Assembly: GCF_024582835.1 (NCBI RefSeq)
Contig: NZ_CP102097.1
Span: forward strand, 930,001-994,000
Direction: 5' to 3'
Length of the DNA: 64,000 nt
From: Vibrio japonicus
GTDB taxonomy: Bacteria; Pseudomonadota; Gammaproteobacteria; Enterobacterales; Vibrionaceae
Shown here: positions 56,091 to 64,000 of the stretch, in pieces
How positions within the stretch are numbered: the first letter of the stretch is position 1
Layout of the letters: each line of letters begins with the position of its first letter
Translations under genes and position numbers: made by a program
Notes under the pieces: generated by a model
Told to the model about the DNA's origin: nothing
The model's input: only the letters and a program-made list of their open reading frames with translations
The model's database searches: none

Positions 56091-57542
56091 ATGAGTTTAG
56101 TAATGGAACAACCAGCAGTCGATGCTGTAGAAACTAAGGCGAAAAGCACCCAAGCGAAAGATACATACGATCCTAAATATGATCCACTAAAGGACAAAAC
56201 GCCGGGTCATGGTAAAGAGTACGCCCCAACTTACTGGGTGGATACGGCGGGAGCTCCTCCGGAAGACGATGGTCCAATCACATCAGATATGGATGTTGAT
56301 GTTGCCATTATTGGATCTGGGTTTACAGGTTTAAGCGCTGCAATTCACCTTGCTGAAATGTATGGGATTAAAGCAACGGTTATCGAGGCAAATCGCTTGA
56401 GTTGGGGGTGTAGCACCCGTAATGGCGGTCAGGCTCAATGTGCGTCAGGACGACTAAAGCGCTCTCAGTGGATTGAACGTTGGGGCCTTGAAACGGCTTT
56501 GAAAATGCACCGCGAGTGTGTGGATGGCATGAACACATTCAAAGAGCTTATCAAGGATATCGACTGCGACCCGCAACCTGGTGGCCACCTATATGTAGCC
56601 CATCGTCCAAAGATGATGCCGGGATTAGAGAAAGAAGCAAAATTGCTTCGCGAAACGTTCAACTACGATGCGCAAATTCTAGATGCTGAGACGGTAAAAC
56701 GTGACTACGTCGGTGATCAAGAAGCGGCAGGTGCAATGCACGAGCCAGAAGGTATTGGTATTCATGCGGGTAAGTTGGCCTTTGGTTACTTGAGAAAAGC
56801 GCGAGCGCTGGGTGTGAAGGTCCATCCTGCGAGCCCTGTGATGGGGTGGGAAACTCGCGGTGGCGTGCACTACCTCAAAACACCAGGTGGTGTGGTGAAG
56901 GCTCGCTCGGTGGGGGTTTGTACTGGCGGTTATACCAGTCAAGGTCTGCACTCGGAGTTAAAAAACCGTTTGCTTCCAGTCTTATCTAACTCAATGGTCA
57001 CGCGTCCTTTAACGCAAGATGAAATTGCCGCGTGTAACTTCAAAACCAATCAGGTGATTACGGATACTCGCGTACTTCGTCATTACTATCGTTTACTTCC
57101 AGACAATCGAGTTCAGATTGGAACTCGTAGCGCTATTACTGGCAAGAAGGCGCCAGAGAAGAAATATGAAGACATGTTACGTGCAGACCTTACTCGAAAA
57201 TTCCCAGCATTGGACCAGATCAACATTGATTACTCATGGTGGGGATGGGTGGACGTAAGCCACGACATGATGCCAAGAATCTATCAACCTAATCCATCAC
57301 AATCCATATTCTACGCCTTAGGTTATGGCGGCAATGGCGTGATGTATTCAGCACAAGCCGGTAAACGTCTGGCTCAGTGGATTGGAGGAGAGGGACACAA
57401 ACTCGACTTACCAATATTCGAATCAAAACTTCCGTTTCCAAACGTGAGGGAAGTGGTGGAATCGGAGATGTTTGCACCATTTCGACGAGTAGGACAGCGA
57501 TTCCTTTACCAGTGGTATTCGCTAAAGGATGAAGTGCTGTAA
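56091..57542 (+). CDS. tauY: Taurine dehydrogenase large subunit TauY (FAD oxidoreductase)
   Basis: A 483-aa DAO-family flavoprotein. The FAD Rossmann motif is GSGFTG at residues 75-80 (DVAIIGSGFTGLSAAIH), followed by SWGCSTRNGGQAQCASGR and the C-terminal FAD block YALGYGGNGVMYSAQAGK. No signal peptide. Predicted reaction: oxidative deamination of taurine to sulfoacetaldehyde, feeding Xsc; an alternative amine substrate cannot be excluded by sequence alone. A 49-base gap from tauX. Confidence 0.82.
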   Translation: MSLVMEQPAVDAVETKAKSTQAKDTYDPKYDPLKDKTPGHGKEYAPTYWVDTAGAPPEDDGPITSDMDVDVAIIGSGFTGLSAAIHLAEMYGIKATVIEANRLSWGCSTRNGGQAQCASGRLKRSQWIERWGLETALKMHRECVDGMNTFKELIKDIDCDPQPGGHLYVAHRPKMMPGLEKEAKLLRETFNYDAQILDAETVKRDYVGDQEAAGAMHEPEGIGIHAGKLAFGYLRKARALGVKVHPASPVMGWETRGGVHYLKTPGGVVKARSVGVCTGGYTSQGLHSELKNRLLPVLSNSMVTRPLTQDEIAACNFKTNQVITDTRVLRHYYRLLPDNRVQIGTRSAITGKKAPEKKYEDMLRADLTRKFPALDQINIDYSWWGWVDVSHDMMPRIYQPNPSQSIFYALGYGGNGVMYSAQAGKRLAQWIGGEGHKLDLPIFESKLPFPNVREVVESEMFAPFRRVGQRFLYQWYSLKDEVL

Positions 57543-57656
57543 CACTCAAAGCATGTCTCCAAAATAGGGAAATGATGACGACCAGGAAAGTTGTACCAGG
57601 TCACCTTGTAAGCAAAGTACAGACTGGATGTCTGTACGAAATTAAAGGTTAAGACT

Positions 57657-58658
57657 ATGAAACTTATTAAAAACAAAATCATTGCGGGCGTGACAATTGC
57701 AGCGACAGCAGCGTTTTCATACACAGCTTCGGCAGCAAACTTCAAAATGGCTATCGGCGATGCTGCTGGCGGAACGCAATGGGAATTAGCCAAGACTTTT
57801 TCTGAGTTAATGGAGAAAAAGACAGATGGCAAAGTGAAAATTGACCTATTCCCAAATGGACAATTGGGTAATGAACAAGACACCGTTAATGATGCAGCTA
57901 TCGGTCTATTAGATTTTTCAGTGTTAGCAATTAACAACGTGACTCCGTTTTCACCAACGGTTGGCTTATTAACGATGCCGTATGTGATTCAAAGCCCAGA
58001 AGACGCTGTGCTTTTGACACAAGGTCAGGTTGGTCAGGAATTGGTAGACAACACCATTCGTGATGCGGGTGTTCGAATTGTTGGTTGGGCGTATTCAGGC
58101 TTTAGAGTATTGACCAACTCGAAGAAGCCAATCGCATCGCCAGAAGATCTAAAAGGGCTGGTGATTCGTGTTCCTCGTAACGAAATCATGATTGCTTCTT
58201 ACCAAGCATGGGGTGTAAACCCAACACCAATGGCTTGGTCTGAAACCTTTACTGGCCTGCAACAAGGCGTAGTAGATGGTCAAGATAACCCATACATCAC
58301 TGTGTACGCGATGAAGTTTAACGAGGTACAAAAGTACGTTACCAACATCCGCTACATCTTTTCGCTTGAGCCGCTCATCATCAGTGAGTCTGTGTTCCAG
58401 CAACAAAGTCCTGAGATGCAAAAGACCATTCTTGAAGCGGGCAAAGAGGCAACAGATCACAGCTTTGCTTACTTAGAAGAAACGGAAAGCAAGATCCGCA
58501 AAGATCTCCAAGCTAAAGGTATGGTAATCACCGAGCCTGCGAACGGAGAAAAAGAATGGATCGAGAACGTCACCACTGCAGTATGGCCAAAATTTTACTC
58601 AAGTATTGGGGGTAAAGAGAAGCTAGATAACGTTCTTGAGCTACTGGGTAGACAATAA
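57657..58658 (+). CDS. tauK: TRAP transporter periplasmic binding protein TauK-like
   Basis: A 333-aa DctP-type solute-binding protein with signal peptide residues 1-27 (ending TASA). Family blocks: KMAIGDAAGGTQWELAKTF, VDLFPNGQLGNEQDTV-like strand, and GLVIRVPRNEIMIASYQAWGVNPTPM with the substrate-carboxylate/sulfonate Arg. Taurine is the likely ligand from gene context (tauK of tauKLM). A terminator-like hairpin after it would favour excess binding protein over the membrane subunits. Confidence 0.86.
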   Translation: MKLIKNKIIAGVTIAATAAFSYTASAANFKMAIGDAAGGTQWELAKTFSELMEKKTDGKVKIDLFPNGQLGNEQDTVNDAAIGLLDFSVLAINNVTPFSPTVGLLTMPYVIQSPEDAVLLTQGQVGQELVDNTIRDAGVRIVGWAYSGFRVLTNSKKPIASPEDLKGLVIRVPRNEIMIASYQAWGVNPTPMAWSETFTGLQQGVVDGQDNPYITVYAMKFNEVQKYVTNIRYIFSLEPLIISESVFQQQSPEMQKTILEAGKEATDHSFAYLEETESKIRKDLQAKGMVITEPANGEKEWIENVTTAVWPKFYSSIGGKEKLDNVLELLGRQ

Positions 58659-58669
58659 CGATTAGTTAC

Positions 58670-58705
58670 ACCCTATCTATCGGAGAACCGGTGGATAGGG
58701 TTTTT
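58670..58705 (+). terminator. Attenuating hairpin between tauK and tauL
   Basis: ACCCTATC pairs with GATAGGGT over a 16-base loop, followed by TTTTT. It probably lowers expression of the membrane subunits relative to the binding protein. Confidence 0.75.
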
Positions 58706-58780
58706 GCATGACTTACTCGTTTATCTGTTCATACACATTGAGCGACTGGTTGTCATGTAAAAATCAACATTGGAGGTTCT

Positions 58781-59329
58781 ATGTCAGTCGCTAAAACAAT
58801 TAGAAAACACTTAAACAACATTGAGGAGTACACGTGTTGTTTATTCCTAGCGAGCTTTGTCTTACTGCTGTTCACACAAATTTTATCTCGTCAGTTGTTT
58901 GACTATTCCATTCCGTGGGGCGATGAAGTCGCTACTTACATGTTTGTCTGGTTTGCTTATTTAGGTGCGGTGGTTGCCGCGAAAATGTCAGCTCATAACC
59001 GAGTAAGTTTCCACTTCAAGTTCTTTCCCCCGATCGTACAGACCATCAGCGAAACCATAGCCGATTTATTATGGCTGCTGTTCAACGGTTACTTTGTTTA
59101 CCTCTGCTACGACTTTGTATTTAACAAAATGAATCTATTCTGGAAATCGCAGACGACCGGTATCCCAATGAAGTACTTCTACATGATTTTACCGATCGCA
59201 TTTTCTCTGATGATGGTTCGGATCGTTTGGAACAACTATGAGCGTTTATGCAAAGGTGCCAAGAATGAAGATCCAGAAGTAAAAGAACTTCGCAAAATGA
59301 CCGCTCAAAAGTCACTGCAAGAGTCGTAA
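58781..59329 (+). CDS. tauL: TRAP transporter small membrane subunit TauL-like
   Basis: A 182-aa DctQ-type protein with four helices (residues ~18-40, ~52-72, ~93-115, ~128-150) and the WGDEVATYMFVWFAYLGAV block. GGAGG is 8 bases before ATG. Pairs with TauM; a charged C-terminal tail faces the cytoplasm. Confidence 0.87.
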   Translation: MSVAKTIRKHLNNIEEYTCCLFLASFVLLLFTQILSRQLFDYSIPWGDEVATYMFVWFAYLGAVVAAKMSAHNRVSFHFKFFPPIVQTISETIADLLWLLFNGYFVYLCYDFVFNKMNLFWKSQTTGIPMKYFYMILPIAFSLMMVRIVWNNYERLCKGAKNEDPEVKELRKMTAQKSLQES

Positions 59330-59344
59330 CAGAGAGATGTAATT

Positions 59345-60685
59345 ATGGAATCCTATTTAACTCTAATCCTATTTGGTGGCTTTTTAACGCTATTAATTCT
59401 AGGCGCACCAATTACCGTATCACTCGCAGGCGCATCCATGGCTGCCTATTTGATATTGGATAAAAACCCCATAGCACTCGTGCAAATTGCCTTTACTTCA
59501 GTGGGTAACTTCCCGTTAATGGCACTGCCATCCTTTGTATTGGCTGGCGCACTAATGGAAGCCGCTGGCATTTCCAAACGTTTGGTGGATATTGCTGAAA
59601 GTCTGGCTGGACCAGTGACAGGTGGCCTTGGGGCAGCAACGGTTGTGGCGTGTCTATTCTTCGGAGCAATTTCAGGCTCTGGCCCAGCAACCACAGCGGC
59701 GGTTGGTATGTTAATGGTACCAGCAATGGTTAAGCGTGATTACGAAAAAAGCTATGCTTCAGCAGTAACCGCTGCGTCAGGGGGACTTGGTATTATTATC
59801 CCACCGTCGATTCCGCTGGTTATCTTCGGTATCTCTGCCATGGGCTTGATGGCACCGCCAGAGGCCATTGCTCAACATGGTCAGTTTGCGTCACTATCGA
59901 TTCCTAAGCTGTTTGTCGCGGGCGTGATCCCGGGAATGATCATGGCATCAGCCTTGGTGATTACCAACTACATGATTGCTAAAAAGCAAGGCTATCAAGG
60001 TCTGACCGAGAACTGGTCATTTGGAGAAATCAGGCAATCACTACGCCGCGGGCTTTGGTCCATTCTGGCGCCGTTTTTGATCCTTGGCGGTATCTATAGC
60101 GGTATGTTTACCCCAACAGAATCGGCTGTGGTGGCTATTTTCTATTCGCTGTTTGTTGGCTTGTTTATTCACCGCGAACTTTCGTTTAAGAACATTCTTA
60201 AATCGCTGTCGACCACGACTTGGATCACTGGGCGCGTACTATTGATCTTATTTGCGGCAACCGTGTTCGGTCGCTTACTGATTGAACAGAAAATTCCAGT
60301 GGTGGTCGCTGAGTCTCTACTGAGCTTTACAGATAATATGTATCTTGTGTGGGCATTAACCATCACATTGCTGCTGTTTGTTGGCATGTTCATGGAAACG
60401 TTAGCGGCGATTATGATCATTGTGCCTGTCTTGCTTCCTATCATGTACATGTTGGGTGCTGACCCAACCCATGTAGGTATTGTCGTGGTGTGTACGTTAT
60501 CGATAGGGTTTGCCACGCCGCCCCTCGGGGAAAACATCTTTGTCGCCTCGGGTATCGGAGGAGCCACGGTGGAACAGATTACCGCTAAGATTCACCCATT
60601 TGTTCTTGCGTCGGTATTTGGTGTGTTTGTTATTGCCTTCTTCCCACAAATCACGCTTTGGCTACCGTCATTAGTCGGCTACTAG
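59345..60685 (+). CDS. tauM: TRAP transporter large membrane subunit TauM-like
   Basis: A 446-aa DctM-type carrier with about twelve helices. Typical blocks: LAGASMAAYLILDKN, GLGAATVVACLFFGAISGSGPAT and ASGGLGIIIPPSIPLVIFG, with PTESA in the middle. Sodium-coupled taurine uptake is inferred from gene order. Its end overlaps the longest frame of the next gene. Confidence 0.9.
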   Translation: MESYLTLILFGGFLTLLILGAPITVSLAGASMAAYLILDKNPIALVQIAFTSVGNFPLMALPSFVLAGALMEAAGISKRLVDIAESLAGPVTGGLGAATVVACLFFGAISGSGPATTAAVGMLMVPAMVKRDYEKSYASAVTAASGGLGIIIPPSIPLVIFGISAMGLMAPPEAIAQHGQFASLSIPKLFVAGVIPGMIMASALVITNYMIAKKQGYQGLTENWSFGEIRQSLRRGLWSILAPFLILGGIYSGMFTPTESAVVAIFYSLFVGLFIHRELSFKNILKSLSTTTWITGRVLLILFAATVFGRLLIEQKIPVVVAESLLSFTDNMYLVWALTITLLLFVGMFMETLAAIMIIVPVLLPIMYMLGADPTHVGIVVVCTLSIGFATPPLGENIFVASGIGGATVEQITAKIHPFVLASVFGVFVIAFFPQITLWLPSLVGY

Positions 60686-60696
60686 GAGAGATAACC

Positions 60697-61599
60697 GTGA
60701 ATATATTGAAACTGATTGTTATAGGTTGTGTGTTGTCTTCTGTGTTCAGTAGTGTGGCTTTGCGTGCGGAAGACAGCTCCGCCGTGAATGTACTGGATAT
60801 CACTGAGCCTCACGTAGCTAGCGATGCGGAAAAGCGCGCGAAAACCCTATTGGCTAAGGCGGTTATACATGTGCAAACTGAGGGGGAGGAGAGCGTAAAA
60901 GATTTCATGAGCGCCCCTGAATACGTAGACGAGGAACTGTACGTCTTTGCCTTGGGTATCGACGGTGTATTCTTAGCAAGTGGTGGCTCGTCGATGGTGT
61001 TGGTTGGCGATAGCGTTCTTGGTACCCAAGACGTTTACGGCAAACCGTTTTTTCGGGAAATGATCACCAAGGCCGTACGCGATGGTTATGGGGAAGTGAA
61101 ATACAATTGGACTAACCCGACCGACCGAATGGGAGAGCCTAAAACCACTTTCTTTGAGCGCGTTGGGGCAGTGATTGTGGCTGTCGGTTACCACCCAGAG
61201 CGTTCTGGTGCCGCCGAGGCGAAGCGGTTACTCGCTAAGGCGATGAAAGCCATGGTGGAATCTGAGCAGGAAAGTATCGATGAGTTTAACGATCCTGAAG
61301 GAAACTTTATTGAGGGCGATTTATACGTATTCGTGATGGACATGAATTCGGGTAAATTTCTTGCACATGGTGCGTCTCCGGAGTTGGTGGGACGCTCGCA
61401 TGATGAGATTTTAAGCCCTGATAATAAGCCTATTCTTACCGAATTACTGACGTTAGCTAAGGAAAACGGCCGAGGCGTTCATACCTATCAGTGGCTAAAC
61501 CCTCAATCGAATAAAGTTGAAACCAAGCACACTTTTTACCGAGTGCTAGACAATAAGCTCGTCGCTGTTGGTTACTACGTTAAATCAAACCTATCCTAA
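60697..61599 (+). CDS. Secreted tandem Cache-domain protein
   Basis: A 300-aa exported protein with signal peptide residues 1-24 (ending ALRA) and two similar Cache-type modules (~45-165 and ~170-300), each ending in a GxYGYVWxN-like strand (VKYNWTN; HTYQWLNPQSNK and LVAVGYYV). The GTG at 60697 is chosen because AGGAGAG lies 6 bases upstream and the signal peptide begins there. There is no membrane anchor or kinase/MCP output domain, so it is a free periplasmic binding protein. Last gene of the taurine TRAP operon; a co-receptor role is inferred. Confidence 0.75.
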   Translation: MNILKLIVIGCVLSSVFSSVALRAEDSSAVNVLDITEPHVASDAEKRAKTLLAKAVIHVQTEGEESVKDFMSAPEYVDEELYVFALGIDGVFLASGGSSMVLVGDSVLGTQDVYGKPFFREMITKAVRDGYGEVKYNWTNPTDRMGEPKTTFFERVGAVIVAVGYHPERSGAAEAKRLLAKAMKAMVESEQESIDEFNDPEGNFIEGDLYVFVMDMNSGKFLAHGASPELVGRSHDEILSPDNKPILTELLTLAKENGRGVHTYQWLNPQSNKVETKHTFYRVLDNKLVAVGYYVKSNLS

Positions 61600-61616
61600 T
61601 CCAACTCGCCATTCTT

Positions 61617-61652
61617 AATCGCTATCAACCATTGATTTGGCTGGTAGCGATT
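61617..61652 (+). other. Imperfect stem-loop after the Cache gene
   Basis: AATCGCTA pairs with TAGCGATT over a 20-base loop. No T run follows; it probably belongs to the 3' untranslated region before the terminator at 61681-61715. Confidence 0.4.
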
Positions 61653-61680
61653 CATTCCATTAGGTTTTGTTGTTTTGCCA

Positions 61681-61715
61681 GGCTAAGTGGTTACGGTATC
61701 CACTTAGCCTTTTTG
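61681..61715 (+). terminator. Terminator of the tauKLM-Cache operon
   Basis: GGCTAAGTGG-TTACGGTAT-CCACTTAGCC is a perfect 10-bp stem followed by TTTTT. Confidence 0.92.
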
Positions 61716-61736
61716 AGGGTGTTGGGAGGAGGGGGA

Positions 61737-62525
61737 TTAATGTTCGCCCCAATTATCGGCTTCTATTTTTGCTAGTGCTTTCGCTGCTTTTTGAAGTGTC
61801 GGTAAAAACTTAATGGCTTCATCGGGCTTAACGCGAATCACAGGGGCTTGTATTGCTAAACCAAGATTCGATTGTCCTGTCGGAGAGGGCACAAGCACAG
61901 CAATACAGACTAAACCGGGCAGAAACTCTTCATTATCAATGGCGAAACCTTGGATTTTTGCTTCCTCGATGTTTTTTTCCAATTCAGCGTAATCAGTAAT
62001 CGTGTTTACGGTATATTGAGTGAGAGGAACATTCTCAATAAGTCGTCGACGTTGTGATTTCGACATATGCCCTAGAAACAGTTTGCCCGTTGCAGAGCAG
62101 TGAGCCGGTACTCTCGACCCCGGATGCAAGTGGAAGCGAAGAGGAGCTTCTGTTTCTGCTCTATCGAGGTAGATGATCTCGCCGCTAGAAAGCGCGGTTA
62201 AATTACAACTTTCTCCCACCTCTTCTCTGAGGTTTTCAAGAATAGTACGTCGTGCACTGTGCATGGTGCTATTTAGCAATAAGTTCTCGGCTAGCTTTCT
62301 CAAACGAATGCCCGAGCTATAGTGCTTTTCATCCCCGTCTTTTTGAATGATGCCTGCGGCTTCTAACTGCTGCAACATACGATGTAGGGTTGGTTTTGGT
62401 AGTCCGGTTTCTTCTACTAATCCTTGAAGAGAGATGAACTCGTCTTTTTGCGCTATCACCTCTAACAGTGCAAAAAGTCTGAGCGTAGGAGTATCTCCTT
62501 GAACCTGTGGCGTTTCTGTTGGCAT
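61737..62525 (-). CDS. IclR-family transcriptional regulator
   Basis: A 262-aa regulator: N-terminal winged helix-turn-helix (residues ~10-75; ISLQGLVEETGLPKPTLHRM) and IclR ligand domain (~90-255; GSRVPAHCSATGKLFLG). ATG at 62525 has AAGGA 13 bases upstream, weak; the longer frame adds 15 non-matching residues. Divergent from pta, it likely controls the sulfonate genes, probably by responding to a C2 intermediate or sulfonate. Confidence 0.86.
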   Translation of the reverse strand: MPTETPQVQGDTPTLRLFALLEVIAQKDEFISLQGLVEETGLPKPTLHRMLQQLEAAGIIQKDGDEKHYSSGIRLRKLAENLLLNSTMHSARRTILENLREEVGESCNLTALSSGEIIYLDRAETEAPLRFHLHPGSRVPAHCSATGKLFLGHMSKSQRRRLIENVPLTQYTVNTITDYAELEKNIEEAKIQGFAIDNEEFLPGLVCIAVLVPSPTGQSNLGLAIQAPVIRVKPDEAIKFLPTLQKAAKALAKIEADNWGEH

Positions 62526-62570
62526 AGAGTCATTTATCCTTGTGATGCGTCGAAGTATTAGATTGTACAT

Positions 62571-62667
62571 TTCAAATTAATTTTTATCTATTTTTCGAAT
62601 AAAAATTGATCTTTTTTATTGATGAATTTAATGCTAAATTAAATTTCGGAACAAATTGTATCAATAA
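62571..62667. promoter_or_regulatory. Divergent iclR-type / pta control region
   Basis: Very AT-rich. Contains ATTTTT-CGAAT-AAAAAT (62590-62606) as an inverted repeat and AATTTCGGAACAAATT (62641-62656), possible IclR-type sites, though neither matches the perfect palindrome upstream of xsc. Confidence 0.35.
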
Positions 62668-62682
62668 ATGGATGTGTTTTAT

Positions 62683-63732
62683 ATGAAGGCGATGGAAAGG
62701 ATTATCAAAAAAGCTCACTTAGATCTTAAGCGAGTGGTGATGAGCGAAGGTGAAGACCCTCGCGTGCTTGCTGCAGCGCGTATGGCCGTGGATAAGCAAT
62801 TGGCATACATTACTTTGGTTGGTGATGAACAAACGATTGCCATGACTGCGGAACGGCACAATGTGAGTCTTGCGGGTATTCAAATTGTTTCTACTCAGGA
62901 TTCGCCTCTTACAGAAGTGTTGGCTGAGCGCCTATACCTTTTGCGTAAAGCGAAAGGCATGTCCTACAACGAATCCCTAGAACAGGTGAAAAATCCTCTT
63001 ATTTTTGCCAACTTAATGGTGAGAGAAGGACTTGCTGACGGCACAGTGAACGGCGCTGTTTATACTACCTCCGATGTGGTGCGTGCGGCTTTGCAAATTA
63101 TCGGCCCTGCACCGGACTGCGAGTTAGTGTCGAGCTTCTTTTTGATGATGCTGTGCGAACCGTTTCACAACCTCAAAGGTGGGTTGATATTCAGTGACTG
63201 CGGACTGGTGATTGATCCGAATGAAACTGAGCTTGCATCCATTGCCATCGCCGCGTCTGCCAGCGCTAAATCGCTATTAATGGAAGAACCTAAAGTGGCC
63301 ATGCTGTCTTTTTCGACCAACGGCAGCGCGAAACATGAGTCTGTCGACAAAGTTCGCAGCGCAGCGCAGATAGTGAAAAAACGTTGTCCCGATATCGCCG
63401 TGGACCAAGACGTTCAGTTGGATGCCGCGATCGTTACTGAGATTGCAGCTAAAAAACTGCCGGATTCGCAAGTGAAAGGTCAGTCTAACGTTCTGATCTT
63501 CCCCAATTTAGAAGCGGGAAACATAGGCTACAAGTTGGCAGAAAGATTAGGCGGTGCGGTAGCAATAGGTCCTTTGTTACAAGGGTTGAACCAGCCTGCG
63601 AATGATCTATCCCGGGGATGCAGCGCTGAAGATATTTTTAATGTGATTGCGGTTACCGCGGTTCAAGCTCAACAAGATGGGAAGATAGACCAAGTTTCAC
63701 CCGCCTCAATAAAAGAAGGCATCACCAACTAG
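62683..63732 (+). CDS. pta: Phosphate acetyltransferase Pta (short form)
   Basis: A 349-aa single-domain phosphotransacetylase, without the N-terminal extension of the long enteric Pta. Blocks: VMSEGEDPRVLAAARMA, VREGLADGTVNGAVYTTSDV, PKVAMLSFSTNGSAKH and LIFPNLEAGNIGYKLAERL. It converts the acetyl phosphate released by Xsc to acetyl-CoA. ATG at 62683 is preferred for protein similarity (an in-frame ATG 5 codons earlier is also possible). Short Pta enzymes next to xsc are typical of sulfonate catabolism. Confidence 0.9.
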   Translation: MKAMERIIKKAHLDLKRVVMSEGEDPRVLAAARMAVDKQLAYITLVGDEQTIAMTAERHNVSLAGIQIVSTQDSPLTEVLAERLYLLRKAKGMSYNESLEQVKNPLIFANLMVREGLADGTVNGAVYTTSDVVRAALQIIGPAPDCELVSSFFLMMLCEPFHNLKGGLIFSDCGLVIDPNETELASIAIAASASAKSLLMEEPKVAMLSFSTNGSAKHESVDKVRSAAQIVKKRCPDIAVDQDVQLDAAIVTEIAAKKLPDSQVKGQSNVLIFPNLEAGNIGYKLAERLGGAVAIGPLLQGLNQPANDLSRGCSAEDIFNVIAVTAVQAQQDGKIDQVSPASIKEGITN

Positions 63733-63741
63733 GGAAAAGAA

Positions 63742-64000
63742 ATGGAATTACAGACGTTACTCGCCATTCTTGCCGCCATAGTGATTGGCACTTACTTTCA
63801 GACCGTGACTGGCTTTGGTCTCGGTATCATTGTGATCGGTTTAACCGTGAGCCTTAATTTGGTTGCACTGCCCGTTATCGCCGCAGTAGTGAGTATCGTT
63901 ACCTTGTTCAATTGCCTAGTGGCATTGGTGGGTAAACCCTTGTCTGGAGAACTTAAAATCACTCTGGCTTTAGTGGTGGGTATCGTTCCTGGCGTGATTG
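63742..64000 (+). CDS. TauE/SafE-family exporter, N-terminal part (truncated by window)
   Basis: The open frame MELQTLLAILAAIVIGTYFQ continues into TVTGFGLGIIVIGLTVSL and LVALPVIAAVVSIVTLF to the window end (86 residues visible). The TGFGLG motif after a first helix is typical of the TauE/SafE sulfite or organosulfonate exporter family. It starts 10 bases after pta with AGGG upstream, so it is co-transcribed. It may export sulfite from Xsc. Confidence 0.78.
   Translation, partial: MELQTLLAILAAIVIGTYFQTVTGFGLGIIVIGLTVSLNLVALPVIAAVVSIVTLFNCLVALVGKPLSGELKITLALVVGIVPGVI

Overview
The window looks like part of the second chromosome of a Vibrio, most likely a Harveyi-clade species near V. parahaemolyticus, V. 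alginolyticus or V. campbellii. The evidence is the maltose locus (lamB, malM, malK, malEFG), pyrC beside a chemoreceptor, a YddG exporter, the Bat/MoxR operon and a CsrB-type RNA. The genus is a confident inference; the species is not settled from sequence alone. No tRNA, rRNA, insertion sequence, integrase or CRISPR array was seen.

Layout. 1-7.9 kb: maltose uptake. The 3' end of lamB is followed by malM; malK faces away from malEFG across a control region with MalT-type boxes and a CRP-like half-site. 8-13 kb: small proteins, a hotdog thioesterase, an unusually long GAPDH, a dCMP deaminase, and a CsrB-family small RNA rich in AGGA motifs, preceded by a GacA/VarA-type palindrome. 13-23.6 kb: MgtE, a YjeH-type exporter with a divergent Lrp regulator, a LysR regulator, LysE and YddG exporters, a Gfo/Idh/MocA oxidoreductase, an OsmC protein, an L,D-transpeptidase-fold protein and a two-GAF diguanylate cyclase. 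23.6-27.4 kb: an amino-sugar cluster (decayed nagA remnant, nanE, PTS EIIBC, RpiR regulator). 27.6-34.5 kb: a six-gene MoxR/Bat operon on the minus strand; one gene carries an 18-unit CAG-CAA hexanucleotide repeat encoding 36 glutamines. 34.8-37.1 kb: a chemoreceptor and a small acidic protein.

37.2-43.6 kb is an AT-rich accessory island between the small acidic-protein gene and pyrC. It holds a complete 5-cytosine DNA methyltransferase, a 1005-aa protein with a MORC/Hsp90-like GHKL ATPase at the N terminus and a histidine-kinase-like ATPase with an H-box-like motif at the C terminus, and a directly abutting 635-aa protein with a receiver-like N terminus. A LexA/SOS-box-like sequence (CTGT-N8-ACAG) lies upstream, and an intrinsic terminator separates the methyltransferase from the ATPase pair. 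No recognisable nuclease is encoded. This is the best candidate for a little-described defence or DNA-modification-linked signalling system.

43.7-49 kb: a 40-codon membrane peptide, pyrC, a YcbX-type MOSC protein fused to a complete ferredoxin-reductase chain, and a DMT transporter with a divergent AraC regulator. 49-64 kb is a taurine/sulfonate catabolic locus: taurine is imported by a TRAP transporter (tauKLM), deaminated by TauXY to sulfoacetaldehyde, cleaved by Xsc to sulfite and acetyl phosphate, and the acetyl phosphate converted to acetyl-CoA by Pta. A YeiH-type carrier and a TauE/SafE-type carrier (cut by the window end) are placed to export sulfur oxyanions. An IclR regulator is divergent from pta, a secreted tandem-Cache protein ends the TRAP operon, and a CobS/CobT-like AAA-VWA pair is divergent from xsc.
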